DNA from: Pseudomonadales bacterium | GTDB lineage: Bacteria > Pseudomonadota > Gammaproteobacteria > Pseudomonadales > Azotimanducaceae | Reading direction: 5' to 3' | Assembly (NCBI GenBank): GCA_019090615.1 | Contig: JAHRVQ010000043.1 | Span: 1-55,794, forward strand | DNA: 55,794 nt | Shown here: positions 1 to 9,291 of the stretch, one piece after another | Layout of the letters: each line of letters starts with the position of its first letter | Numbering within the stretch: the stretch's first letter is position 1 | Translations under genes and position numbers: made by a program | The notes under the pieces: model-generated | Told to the model about the DNA's origin: nothing | Database searches by the model: none | What the model saw: the letters and a program-made list of their open reading frames with translations, nothing else

Positions 1-181
1 ATCGACACCACGCCGTCACAAAACTTATCCTCCAATCATGTAAAGTCATGGCCTGATCACTGTCTATTTACTATGGCACTTTACACTGACCCCAGAAATC
101 GGGGGGAGCTAATATCGATATCGGAATGAAACCTCTCAGACAACTCACTCTAACGATACCTATTCGTGCTTTTACTCTGAT
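1..181. other. Window-edge spacer, no gene seen
   Basis: No coding frame of note. A short inverted repeat (cccc, loop, gggg) lies near position 91-105, beyond the 3' end of the lipoprotein gene, but it has no T-run and I do not call it a terminator. I see no recognisable insertion-sequence end. Confidence 0.4.
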
Positions 182-742
182 TCAAGGACTCAGTTTTCCA
201 TCTAACCAATCACTCCTTTTTTCCTTTTTGAAATTAGTATTCAGCTTCAATTTGATCTTTTCTTCACGCTGGTTATTATTGTTCCCATGAACAATAATAG
301 TGGCTTTAACTGTGTAATTTTCATAGTCAAGATCCTTAGAAGTTAAATTTCCTAAGGAAGCTATCACTGTTTTTGCTAAAGCGCTTGGATCTGAGCGCTT
401 CCTAGGATCTTTCACTTTAAAGCTTTCAATATCAGGCAGCTCAATTCTTCTATTACTTTTCTCTCCAATGGTGACTAAATCTTTTACAGTCAATCCTTTC
501 AACTCCCTTTCATATGGCATCGAGAGCATGAATTTTAAACTATACGGAAACCCATACGTAGCTCTGTCCTGCCCGTCCAGCGTGAGGTTTTTGCCATATG
601 TTCCTTCGAGAGCCACAACAAGGTCTCCTCCTAACACCTCTAATGTGGCCGCATGATATTGATACAAAGAATATTCTCTACAAGCCGAGAGCAGCGTCAT
701 GACAGCACCTAGTAAGAGTGTGGTTTTGATAAACTTCTTCAT
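182..742 (-). CDS. Putative lipoprotein, possible immunity partner of the RHS protein
   Basis: A 186-residue protein of no family I recognise. Residues 1-20 form a lipoprotein signal peptide (two Lys, hydrophobic core, then the lipobox LLSAC with Cys21), so the mature protein should be membrane anchored and face the periplasm. The rest is soluble, Lys-rich toward the C-terminus and has no transmembrane segment. Its ATG overlaps the TGA of the giant RHS gene (ATGA, 739-742), so the two are probably translationally coupled; AAGGTAG lies just upstream as ribosome-binding site. Position directly after a polymorphic-toxin gene is the usual place for an immunity gene, and a lipoprotein would suit a toxin acting in the periplasm or on the membrane. 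That role is inference. Base composition is AT-rich (about 33% GC in one counted 60-base line), like the last 400 bases of the RHS gene. A secretion or surface-anchoring accessory is an alternative. Confidence 0.75.
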   Translation of the reverse strand: MKKFIKTTLLLGAVMTLLSACREYSLYQYHAATLEVLGGDLVVALEGTYGKNLTLDGQDRATYGFPYSLKFMLSMPYERELKGLTVKDLVTIGEKSNRRIELPDIESFKVKDPRKRSDPSALAKTVIASLGNLTSKDLDYENYTVKATIIVHGNNNNQREEKIKLKLNTNFKKEKRSDWLDGKLSP

Positions 743-3700
743 CGTACTACCTTGTATCCAGGTACGTTGCCATACCGAAAATATGGAATGACATCATAAA
801 AGAAGTGCGAAATAGGATTATTTCCCAAATTAAGAGTAGCCATATTCGCGCTTTCAACAACATGCGTAAAGGTACTACCATTAGAATTAGGCCTTAGGAT
901 AATTTCGTTTCGGCCGTATCGATTGCTCCATTTTCTTTGGAACCAACTCTCTTTATGTGCGACTTTACTTGTGAGTTTGATATTGTTTTTATTTCCATCT
1001 CCATATTGATGCAGTGCGCTCTCTGCATCTGATGCCTGCTTCATTCCATAATCTCCAGCATTCTGAACTTCATCTATCGTCAAATCATTCCGACCATAGA
1101 GACCTTCTTCTTTTAGGAACTGATCATTCTCGGTATTTCTGGAGTAATGATCAGTACCAGGCTCACTGTCCGAAGATGCATTCACTCCCTCAGCAACAAT
1201 ACTCGCAAACGCCGCAAACGCCGCCCCATTAACAAACTTCCCACCACTCAACCGCGACATCGTCCCCCCCACTGCCATCCGCTGCACAATTTTCGGCAAA
1301 TCTTTAAATCCGCTAAGGTATTTAGTCAACCGTGCCCCCACTGCACCCGTCACCGCGCCTTTTAAAAACCCACTAAAAGCCCCCTGCACAGCACCGGATA
1401 AGCCGCCATATAATAACCCGTTGGTAAACCCGGTCACACCGCCAATTATTGCGCCGGCTAGCACCGCATTCGCGATAGTCCCGGTACCGAAAGCTGCCCC
1501 ACCCCACGCTGCAGCCCAGCCTGAGGCAGCACCAGCCGTCACGATGCTAACCACTAACGCAACCACAGGTTTCAATATTTTATCCCTAAACTCAACCCAA
1601 CGGCTAAATCCGCTCGGGTCGGTATAACTCAATGGGTTATTATGCACGTAGCTATAGCGATTAAAGCCCTGGGTGCTTGTAACCCCATCAATGGTTGGGT
1701 CAGCGGATATAAACCGTCCCAATAACGGATCATAGACTCGGCCATTCATATGAATCAGGCCAACTTCGTCGAGTTGTTCATGGCCCGTGAAACCTTTGCT
1801 TGAGTTATCCCCACTAAAAGTCATCCGTTCGGCGCTGCTAAAATCGCTCCAGTCTGTGTCGCGCCGCAAGCCGAAAGCGTCAAAACTCATGCCTTGAATC
1901 ATGCCGCCTGTGGCGCGATTAACTAATGCGTAAGTTGAACCAATATGATCGGTAAATACGGTTAGTTCCACTGGCGTCGGATTCACAGAGCTGGTGGTGA
2001 TGATATTTTTACCGCCAATATAACGTTTGGTCTCAATCACGCCATCAGGTTTTTCGATCCACTCCACATTACCCAAATACAGCGTTGTGGTGATTTCACC
2101 ACTTGCATTGTCAATACGTTTGAACCGATTGCGATTTGGTCCATACGCAAAACCAGTTGAATGGTTTCCTTTTGTGATCAGGTCAGGTTTACCGAAGGTC
2201 GTATAGGTCATACTCCTACCATCACCTGAAATCATATCGCCATTAGCGTTGTAAAGATAATTGATACTGCCAACCCTGGTGACCGCATGAGGCCCTGCAG
2301 TACCTGTGCCATATTCGTAACTTGCACCTCCTTGTATATTGGATTTGGTCAGGATATTGCCGCCTGCACCATAGGTCATTTCCAGCGGCGCTGATTGGCC
2401 GTGGGTGGCGGATATCAGACGATTAAGCGCGTCGTATTGAGAATCTTCACTATAAACGTCTGAAGCGGTATATTCAGTCCTGTTAGTTAAATTGCCTAAT
2501 TCATCGAAGCTAAATCTGAGGTCCTGAATGAGCCCATTTGAAGCCTGGATAGCGCTAACACGGCCAGTCTGACTATCATAGTCTCGCGTAACAGTTATTC
2601 CACCAACCTCTTCTTCAATAACATTACCACGCGCATCCAGGTCCAGCACTTCACTATATACGTGGGTCGTATCAGCAGAATCCTGCGCTTCAATCACCCG
2701 ATACGGGTAACCTTGCGCGTTATACTCAAACTGTTGGCCAGCGTTAAATTCCGCAGCAGAAAACTGTTGGAAAACACGACCGTATTGATCAAACGTCGTG
2801 CTTTGGGTAAATGTACCCTGGTTCTGGATCACGGTATCTACACTTTCGGCGCGACCAAATGCATCATAATTAAAAAATCGAACAATATCTGAGGATGAAT
2901 TGCCGGCAATTTTAATATCTTCTACCGCCAGCATGCCTAACTCATTTAATGCACCAGTGGTATTATAGGACCAAACTGCATCACCAACTACTGGACCGCC
3001 AGTACCGCCAATACGATCGATACGACGCAGCATCCGGCCGGCTTTATCATAGGTCAGTTGACTCACCTGGTTGGCCGCGTCGGTTTGAGTTTCGAGTTCA
3101 CCAAAAGGACTATATTCATACGACCAGTCACCCTTATTAGGGTCAACCATACTGGTTTTACGGCCAAGCAGATCATAGTTGATGGTGGTAACCACAGCAT
3201 CGCCACCTTGTGCAAGCGTGGTATCCCCAGGTGATGTAACCTGAATTAAATTACCCTGTGGGTCGTACTGGTAAGTTAACTTGCCCTGTAGTGCATCTAC
3301 TACTTCAACCAATTCACCAACAACATTATTTGTGCGCGTAGTAACCTGCCCCAGGTGATTGGTCAGCGTAGTAGTATGATCCAGCGTACCATCGTAATGT
3401 GTAGTGGTCACTGAATCATCAGGGTGCACAATCTTAATCAACCGACCTAACAAATCATAACTTGTTACGCTCCAGTATATCGCATCATTCAGGTAATATG
3501 GCTCGGACTTTCTACTAACACGCCCCTGGTCATCGTATTCGGTATCAACATAGACGAAGGTGGAGTCCAAAAAGCCCGCTACTTCAGCCCGACGTTCACG
3601 ACCCAGTAAATCATAATAAACCCGCGTAGTCGGCGCGCCACTGGTGATTGTTTCCACCATATAGGCAGTACCATCAGGTGCGCCTGTACAGGCTATGGAA

Positions 3701-6700
3701 CATTCAGAGAAAGTAACCTTGCTATGCCCGCCAGTATCATTCTGCTGATAGTATTTGCGGCCAAAGGCGCCATAAATAGCGCGTATTTCATTCCCATGCA
3801 TATCCTCGATCTTAGTCGCCTGACCCAGATTATTACGCGCTGTAATGCTTGAAATTATGTTGCCAAAATTATCTATGCGTTGATCTGTATATCGACCACC
3901 ACTATCAAAAACACTTTCTGTCCTTCGATCAATATAACCCGTGGCCGCCTGCGTAGTCGTTTCCCGGTTACCGAAATCATTAAAAGTATGCTCGACAGTC
4001 AACTCCAGCGCACCACCGCCAGGCTCTATGGTTTCTTTGGTTAATAAACCGCTGCTGGCTGAATAGTCAAATGAGGAGGTACGGGTTATCGCTGCTGACG
4101 GTGTCGCACCGACATTACGGCTATGCGCTACAACCGCAAGCTTAAGCCGGCCATAAAATAAGGCATTATAATCCGCTGCGTCATAATAGGTATTCGTTGA
4201 GACTTTGCTGTAGCTATTACCCAACCCATCCGTCGTGGATATATCGACTTCAAGCACATTACCACAACCGTCGAAAGTGGTTTGTGTAACTGCGGTGGAT
4301 TTGAGCGAGGCATCATGCAAATCATAAACTTTTTCGGTGGTCAATACAGCCTGCGGCTTAAAAGCAGTGCCGTCATCATCACCACAAACTTCGGTATTTA
4401 ACGAAAACTGATTGGTTGTTTCAGCAAGCTTTTGCTCATTGGGTTGTTCTACAACGGTATATTCTGGCATTCCCACATAGGGGAAATCTTGACGGTAAGT
4501 TGTGGTTGTTACAATATCTGTTTCTAGATCAGTTGTGGATACTTTACGAAAACCCAAAAACCCACGCCCACCGCCCTGCATTTTACCATCTTCATATTGA
4601 TAAGCTATGCCCCGGGTTGCTAACGCATCGGCGGCTGTTGGCGATGATGACTGCACTTCACTTACCACCACCATCGGATTATTTATATCAAATACTGCTG
4701 ACCCGTTACCCCATGATTTACTGCTCGCATCTAATCCCTTGTTATAAAGGCCCGGTATGTTTGAATCAGTTAACACGTGATAATTAATGTTAACTTGCGC
4801 GCCAAGGCCATTCTCAATTCGGCTAATCACCCGCGACGGCTTAAAGGCGTCCTTATTAAAATAAACCTGCTGTTTTGCTATGGCAGGATACTTATATACA
4901 TATTGGGTGACATAATCCATATGACCATCACCATCGACATCACTAAAAAAACGTTGCCAATTATGCACAGGATGGCCAGGGATAATCGAAAACAAGTTGG
5001 TTGCTACACCATCACTGAATGTTTCCGTACTGGTATCCCATACGGCCCGAAAGACATCGGTAGTAACATAATACAATTCAACCGCACCATCCGTATCAGC
5101 ATCACCAAAGAAAGCTGTATTTGAATTGACCAGGTCCTGAATGAGGCCACAGTCAGTATAACCCACCCCCGTATTTAGAAAGCATTGGGTGCCCTTATAA
5201 GGCTCAACTCTTAAAAAATCGGCTAGGCCGTCTGCATTAAAATCAGCGACCACTAAACTAGGCGAATCACCAACAGGGACCTCATAGGCTGGCGCGGTAA
5301 AATATACCTGCATATCACTACCAACACCTGGATTAAGAAGAACTTGCCAATATCGATATTTAGCAATGTAATATTCTCCAATATCGTCGGGATCCACGAC
5401 CCAATATTCAACAATTTCAACGATCAGGTCAACATTACCATCACCATTTACGTCTAAAATCCTGGCCTCATCCGCCTTTACAACCCTTGAACTAAAACGC
5501 GGATCCGAATCTGGATGAATATAAGTTATCAGCTCATTCGGTATCAACTTAATGACTTCAGCACCAAATCCATAGCTGCCAGCATTTTGTTCCAGATAGC
5601 GAATTTTAAGCTCATCGCCCTGCACATAGGCCAGATCAGCCAGCCCATCACCATTAAAATCCGCGATCGTTGTATGGTTAACAGCGCCAGCGATGCCTAG
5701 TGGGAATATCTCACCAGCAATGGTTTGACCATTTGACAACCGCACATACCACTCATGATCTATCGCATACATAACATCATCAAAGCCATCGTTATTATAA
5801 TCCAGCACATGCCAGGCGCCGGTATGGTCACTATCAATACGGATCAAGCGGCCCTCACCATAACCCGGCACCAGGTAGTCCTCCTCAAAGCCAGTCGGCG
5901 ACCCAAGCGAGAGATGTAAGTATAAATGGCCTTCGAGGCTGCTAAATTCGACCCATATTAAATCCTGTAGACCATCACCGTTAAAATCACCAGGTTTAGC
6001 GCCAGAAGAATCATCATGGATGGGTGTGGTTACTGGCACCGCCTCAAATTCACCATCAATATCTGACCAGCTAAACAGGGTTGGATTCATGCATAGGCTA
6101 TTGTTACATTCTTTAACAGATTTGAGTTGGGTTAGACCATGCACCGCAGTATTTTGATACTCAAATTGATAAGACCGGATTTCACTATCATCGGCCTTTG
6201 AAACTACGCTGGCCAACAATTGCGTCTGCTCGTACTTTGAACCAACCATATAACCACTAGTCACATCAGGCCTTATACTACTCGCATAGATAAACTCAAT
6301 TTCGTGACTGCCCTGGGAATAGGCTATGGTATCGATAAGCACCTCGCCGACCCCATGCTGGCTATAGTTAAAAGTAATCGCATTGCCATTGGCGGTACTA
6401 TCTTTGACCTCGGCGATCAACCAGGATAGATTGGCACCTGTATTCTCACCATTGGCAACCATCAGGGCACTGGCCGAAGTACCGGCATCGCCATAAATCG
6501 ACGTTGTACCATCTTTACGATAAACCTCAAAATAAGCCGGCCCAGCAGTATCACTACCACCTCGGCTATAAACTTTTACCTGACTGTCGATTTCGGTTTT
6601 ATATTCCGTGTCCGCGGTACCATAACTACCCGAACCATCTACAACCACTAACCGTTGGCCATCCAAACAGAACCTATCAGTACTGGTTAGACCCACTGCC

Positions 6701-8487
6701 AGGTTTTGACCGTCTGTTTCAAAAGTTTGACGACATCGACTAATCGCGGATAATCCGCCAATAGACCAGCCAAGCCCCATGACGCCGTTCCCACCTTGAT
6801 TGGAATAATTAAGCGATAATTGCGGCGCTACCTTACCACTGCCCGGCGCTGTGACTATTGGAATAGTATAGGTTGCAGCACCGGCCTCAGTTACTCTAAA
6901 AGACCCATTTGTAGTACCCACGGCATCGGACCCTGCATCACTAAACAATGGCATGGTATCAATGAGTGGCGCCGGCGGTATCGCTGGATGGTTAACGGGC
7001 GCTACATACAATTCCACCGATGCAACCGCTGTATGATTAGCTGTATCTGTTACCTGATATACAAAACCATCAATAAAGTTGTCGGTGCCATTATGTGCAT
7101 AGCTAAAACTGCCATCGGCATTCAGACTGAGGCTACCATGGGCAGGCGCTTCTAAAATGCTGGCGGTTAAACTATCGCCTGCATCTGCATCGGTATCGTT
7201 GGCTAGTACACCCGCCGCCGCACTGACAGTTAATGTTGCCCCTTCATCGAGGCCATAGATACCGTCATTAAGCGCAATGGGCGTTTGATTGTTGATCGGA
7301 TTTACTATCAGCACCATAACGATAATGCCGCTGGTATTAACCCCATCAGTTACCCGATAGGTGAAAGCGTCGCTATCAGTTTCTGAGCCATTATGGGTAT
7401 AGCTAAAGTCGCCATTGGCGCTTAGGCTAAGGCCACCCTGGTCAACCCCTGTATCTAATACCACGCTTAAGTTATCACCGGGCAAATCTGCATCGCTGTC
7501 GTTCAGCAGGACATTACCGTTAACCGCCGCCCCTTCGTCAACATAAGCAACATCATTGACACCCACGGGGGCATTATCATTAACTGGAGTCACGCTAATA
7601 GCGACCGTGGCGACCGCTGTCGCACCGTCACCATCGGTAACGGTATAGGTGAAGGCGTCATTAAATACTTCTGTACCATTATGAATATAGGCAAAACTAC
7701 CGTCGGCGTTCAGGTTAAACACGCCACTATGTAATATCGGCGCGGTGTTTAAAGTCGCGGTTATTACGCCAGCGTCAATATCATTAGACAATACATTGCC
7801 ATTGAGCGTTGCGCCTTCATCGAGTACAACCGCATCATCAACACCCACTGGGGCTATATTAAATGTGTCGCCAGTCTGGAAATAAGCCAGATAATCCGCC
7901 ACGCCAGACCTGGCCAGGGTTATATCAGCACGACCATCGGCATTGAGATCGGCAACAACAAGACTAACGCCATTATTACTGGCAATATCAAAACCAAAGG
8001 TATTACTGGTAATGGTATCCAGATAAACAGGCGGATTAGCGCCATATACCGGGGCCTGCAGCACAACCGAATTATCACCGGCGCTGTGTGCCTGAAGCAG
8101 CACATCTATATCGCCATCAGCGTTAAAGTCACCCAGGTGAAGATCATAATTCTGGTTGGCCCAGCCGCTTAAGGTATCAATATCGGCATCACTCAGCTGG
8201 TAGCTAACCGTATAAGTATTGTCAGCATTTTGAGTAAGCAGCGTGTGATCAATTTCCTGATACAAGGCTAAGGGGATCACGATATCCCCGGCCAGAATTA
8301 GAATCTGGGGACTCGATTTAACGTAGATATCCTGCAGGCCATCAGCGTTAAAATCGCCACTATAGGCCTGATGATAATCGCTGGTGAAATCCGCAGCCTG
8401 GGCAGATGGAAACAGCTGCCCAACCAATAACAGGCCCAGACAACACACCAACCGATAATGTTGGCCTCTAATAGATCTAACAACCAT
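739..8487 (-). CDS. Giant secreted SpvB/RHS-repeat protein, likely polymorphic toxin
   Basis: A 2582-residue protein. Residues 1-31 are a Sec signal peptide ending FPSAQA. Next come FG-GAP-like calcium motifs (DFNADGLQD, DFNADGDID, DLNADGRAD; about 45-190), then three cadherin/VCBS-like repeats (about 210-500) with DEGA and NDxDAD signatures. An SpvB-type domain starts near 525 (GLGWSIGGLSAISRCRQ), followed by more FG-GAP motifs (GDFNGDGLQD, DFNGDGLAD, DVNGDGNVD), a TcdB-like middle (RVISRIENGLGAQV) and many YD/RHS repeats. The RHS core ends with GRVYDPLLGRFISADP and DPSG near residue 2290. After this lie a Gly/Ala-rich hydrophobic stretch (about 2300-2410) and a hydrophilic tip of about 160 residues with no recognised domain. 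In such proteins the RHS region forms a shell around a C-terminal toxin. Start: ATG with AGGG upstream and a good signal peptide. The tip activity is unknown; an adhesin-like or cell-surface role is possible instead of a toxin role. Confidence 0.9.
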   Translation of the reverse strand: MVVRSIRGQHYRLVCCLGLLLVGQLFPSAQAADFTSDYHQAYSGDFNADGLQDIYVKSSPQILILAGDIVIPLALYQEIDHTLLTQNADNTYTVSYQLSDADIDTLSGWANQNYDLHLGDFNADGDIDVLLQAHSAGDNSVVLQAPVYGANPPVYLDTITSNTFGFDIASNNGVSLVVADLNADGRADITLARSGVADYLAYFQTGDTFNIAPVGVDDAVVLDEGATLNGNVLSNDIDAGVITATLNTAPILHSGVFNLNADGSFAYIHNGTEVFNDAFTYTVTDGDGATAVATVAISVTPVNDNAPVGVNDVAYVDEGAAVNGNVLLNDSDADLPGDNLSVVLDTGVDQGGLSLSANGDFSYTHNGSETDSDAFTYRVTDGVNTSGIIVMVLIVNPINNQTPIALNDGIYGLDEGATLTVSAAAGVLANDTDADAGDSLTASILEAPAHGSLSLNADGSFSYAHNGTDNFIDGFVYQVTDTANHTAVASVELYVAPVNHPAIPPAPLIDTMPLFSDAGSDAVGTTNGSFRVTEAGAATYTIPIVTAPGSGKVAPQLSLNYSNQGGNGVMGLGWSIGGLSAISRCRQTFETDGQNLAVGLTSTDRFCLDGQRLVVVDGSGSYGTADTEYKTEIDSQVKVYSRGGSDTAGPAYFEVYRKDGTTSIYGDAGTSASALMVANGENTGANLSWLIAEVKDSTANGNAITFNYSQHGVGEVLIDTIAYSQGSHEIEFIYASSIRPDVTSGYMVGSKYEQTQLLASVVSKADDSEIRSYQFEYQNTAVHGLTQLKSVKECNNSLCMNPTLFSWSDIDGEFEAVPVTTPIHDDSSGAKPGDFNGDGLQDLIWVEFSSLEGHLYLHLSLGSPTGFEEDYLVPGYGEGRLIRIDSDHTGAWHVLDYNNDGFDDVMYAIDHEWYVRLSNGQTIAGEIFPLGIAGAVNHTTIADFNGDGLADLAYVQGDELKIRYLEQNAGSYGFGAEVIKLIPNELITYIHPDSDPRFSSRVVKADEARILDVNGDGNVDLIVEIVEYWVVDPDDIGEYYIAKYRYWQVLLNPGVGSDMQVYFTAPAYEVPVGDSPSLVVADFNADGLADFLRVEPYKGTQCFLNTGVGYTDCGLIQDLVNSNTAFFGDADTDGAVELYYVTTDVFRAVWDTSTETFSDGVATNLFSIIPGHPVHNWQRFFSDVDGDGHMDYVTQYVYKYPAIAKQQVYFNKDAFKPSRVISRIENGLGAQVNINYHVLTDSNIPGLYNKGLDASSKSWGNGSAVFDINNPMVVVSEVQSSSPTAADALATRGIAYQYEDGKMQGGGRGFLGFRKVSTTDLETDIVTTTTYRQDFPYVGMPEYTVVEQPNEQKLAETTNQFSLNTEVCGDDDGTAFKPQAVLTTEKVYDLHDASLKSTAVTQTTFDGCGNVLEVDISTTDGLGNSYSKVSTNTYYDAADYNALFYGRLKLAVVAHSRNVGATPSAAITRTSSFDYSASSGLLTKETIEPGGGALELTVEHTFNDFGNRETTTQAATGYIDRRTESVFDSGGRYTDQRIDNFGNIISSITARNNLGQATKIEDMHGNEIRAIYGAFGRKYYQQNDTGGHSKVTFSECSIACTGAPDGTAYMVETITSGAPTTRVYYDLLGRERRAEVAGFLDSTFVYVDTEYDDQGRVSRKSEPYYLNDAIYWSVTSYDLLGRLIKIVHPDDSVTTTHYDGTLDHTTTLTNHLGQVTTRTNNVVGELVEVVDALQGKLTYQYDPQGNLIQVTSPGDTTLAQGGDAVVTTINYDLLGRKTSMVDPNKGDWSYEYSPFGELETQTDAANQVSQLTYDKAGRMLRRIDRIGGTGGPVVGDAVWSYNTTGALNELGMLAVEDIKIAGNSSSDIVRFFNYDAFGRAESVDTVIQNQGTFTQSTTFDQYGRVFQQFSAAEFNAGQQFEYNAQGYPYRVIEAQDSADTTHVYSEVLDLDARGNVIEEEVGGITVTRDYDSQTGRVSAIQASNGLIQDLRFSFDELGNLTNRTEYTASDVYSEDSQYDALNRLISATHGQSAPLEMTYGAGGNILTKSNIQGGASYEYGTGTAGPHAVTRVGSINYLYNANGDMISGDGRSMTYTTFGKPDLITKGNHSTGFAYGPNRNRFKRIDNASGEITTTLYLGNVEWIEKPDGVIETKRYIGGKNIITTSSVNPTPVELTVFTDHIGSTYALVNRATGGMIQGMSFDAFGLRRDTDWSDFSSAERMTFSGDNSSKGFTGHEQLDEVGLIHMNGRVYDPLLGRFISADPTIDGVTSTQGFNRYSYVHNNPLSYTDPSGFSRWVEFRDKILKPVVALVVSIVTAGAASGWAAAWGGAAFGTGTIANAVLAGAIIGGVTGFTNGLLYGGLSGAVQGAFSGFLKGAVTGAVGARLTKYLSGFKDLPKIVQRMAVGGTMSRLSGGKFVNGAAFAAFASIVAEGVNASSDSEPGTDHYSRNTENDQFLKEEGLYGRNDLTIDEVQNAGDYGMKQASDAESALHQYGDGNKNNIKLTSKVAHKESWFQRKWSNRYGRNEIILRPNSNGSTFTHVVESANMATLNLGNNPISHFFYDVIPYFRYGNVPGYKVVR

Positions 8488-8710
8488 ACTTCATACCCTG
8501 CACACAAATTATTTAATTGCTGGGACTGACTGCTTTTTGACCAACAATAGATATCTGCGGCCAAGCATACCCCATGACTAAGCCTTTTGTATAGCCGCGA
8601 CACATACCATAAGGTTATGTTTTTTGCCGAACCAATTAACATCTGACACTCGTTAGCAGCACTTAGTACCAGCCCAAGACGCGCCTGAATCGGTTGCAAA
8701 TCAATACCAT

Positions 8711-8719
8711 TGGTATACT
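8711..8719 (+). promoter_or_regulatory. Candidate extended -10 promoter for the 8787 gene
   Basis: TGGTATACT matches the extended -10 pattern TGnTATAAT with one mismatch. It lies about 70 bases before the ATG at 8787 in the 299-base divergent spacer between the RHS gene and the small exported protein. A TTGCAA upstream has only a 14-base spacing, so recognition would depend on the TG extension. No experimental support. Confidence 0.4.
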
Positions 8720-8786
8720 ATGATGTTCAGAATCAAAACCAGACTTTGAACTTTTGAATCAAAAAACCAATCAATAAAGGCGCAGC

Positions 8787-9143
8787 ATGAAATACAAATT
8801 ACAATCCTTAGCAATCATTACACTTACTTTTTTATTCGCCAACAACGTGAATGCGTCGCTTGCAGATTGTAAAGATTTATATGTCGGAAAAATTCAACTG
8901 GCGAAAGATGTTGGTCTACAGCGCTTCACCCTGATTGAAGATCCGTTAGAACTTTATGGCTCGCAATGGATTTACGTTACCAGCTGGCAAAAAGAAGACG
9001 CAAATACCATCCTTTCAACGCTACTAAGTGCAAAACTTGGTGAAAAACAAGTAACCGTACAAACAGAAGCTCAAGGCACCGGCTGCGACATAGATGTCAC
9101 CCAGCAATTATCTTATATACTACTACAGTCAGGTCCCTCGTAA
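8787..9143 (+). CDS. Small exported hypothetical protein
   Basis: A 118-residue protein of no family I recognise. It has a clear Sec signal peptide (MKYKLQSLAIITLTFLFANN, cleavage probably after NVNA near residue 23). The mature part of about 95 residues contains two Cys (in LADCKDL and GTGCDID), which could form a disulfide in the periplasm. AAAGG lies 8-9 bases before the ATG. It stands alone, divergent from the RHS gene, with a candidate extended -10 promoter at 8711. I see no link to a pathway. The mixed hydrophobic/polar pattern and Asp/Glu-rich segments suggest a small globular periplasmic protein. Confidence 0.7.
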   Translation: MKYKLQSLAIITLTFLFANNVNASLADCKDLYVGKIQLAKDVGLQRFTLIEDPLELYGSQWIYVTSWQKEDANTILSTLLSAKLGEKQVTVQTEAQGTGCDIDVTQQLSYILLQSGPS

Positions 9144-9291
9144 CAGTTGATGCAGTCACCCCTAAGCTGCTGCATTAGTAATTGGACACAAAAACATAGT
9201 AATTAACAGGCAGCAAAAATCTTAGCCTGATACCCAGACAAAGTTAGATTACCTGGGCGTTGAAAAAACCGCCCCTTTAATCAACCCGTAC

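Noticed and set aside
8298-8699. 133-codon minus-strand frame spanning the RHS gene start
   Set aside because: It lies largely within the RHS coding region in another frame and has no family resemblance.
9245-9275. Hairpin gggcg / cgccc after the thiolase gene
   Set aside because: The T-run lies in the loop, not after the stem, so it is not a standard terminator.
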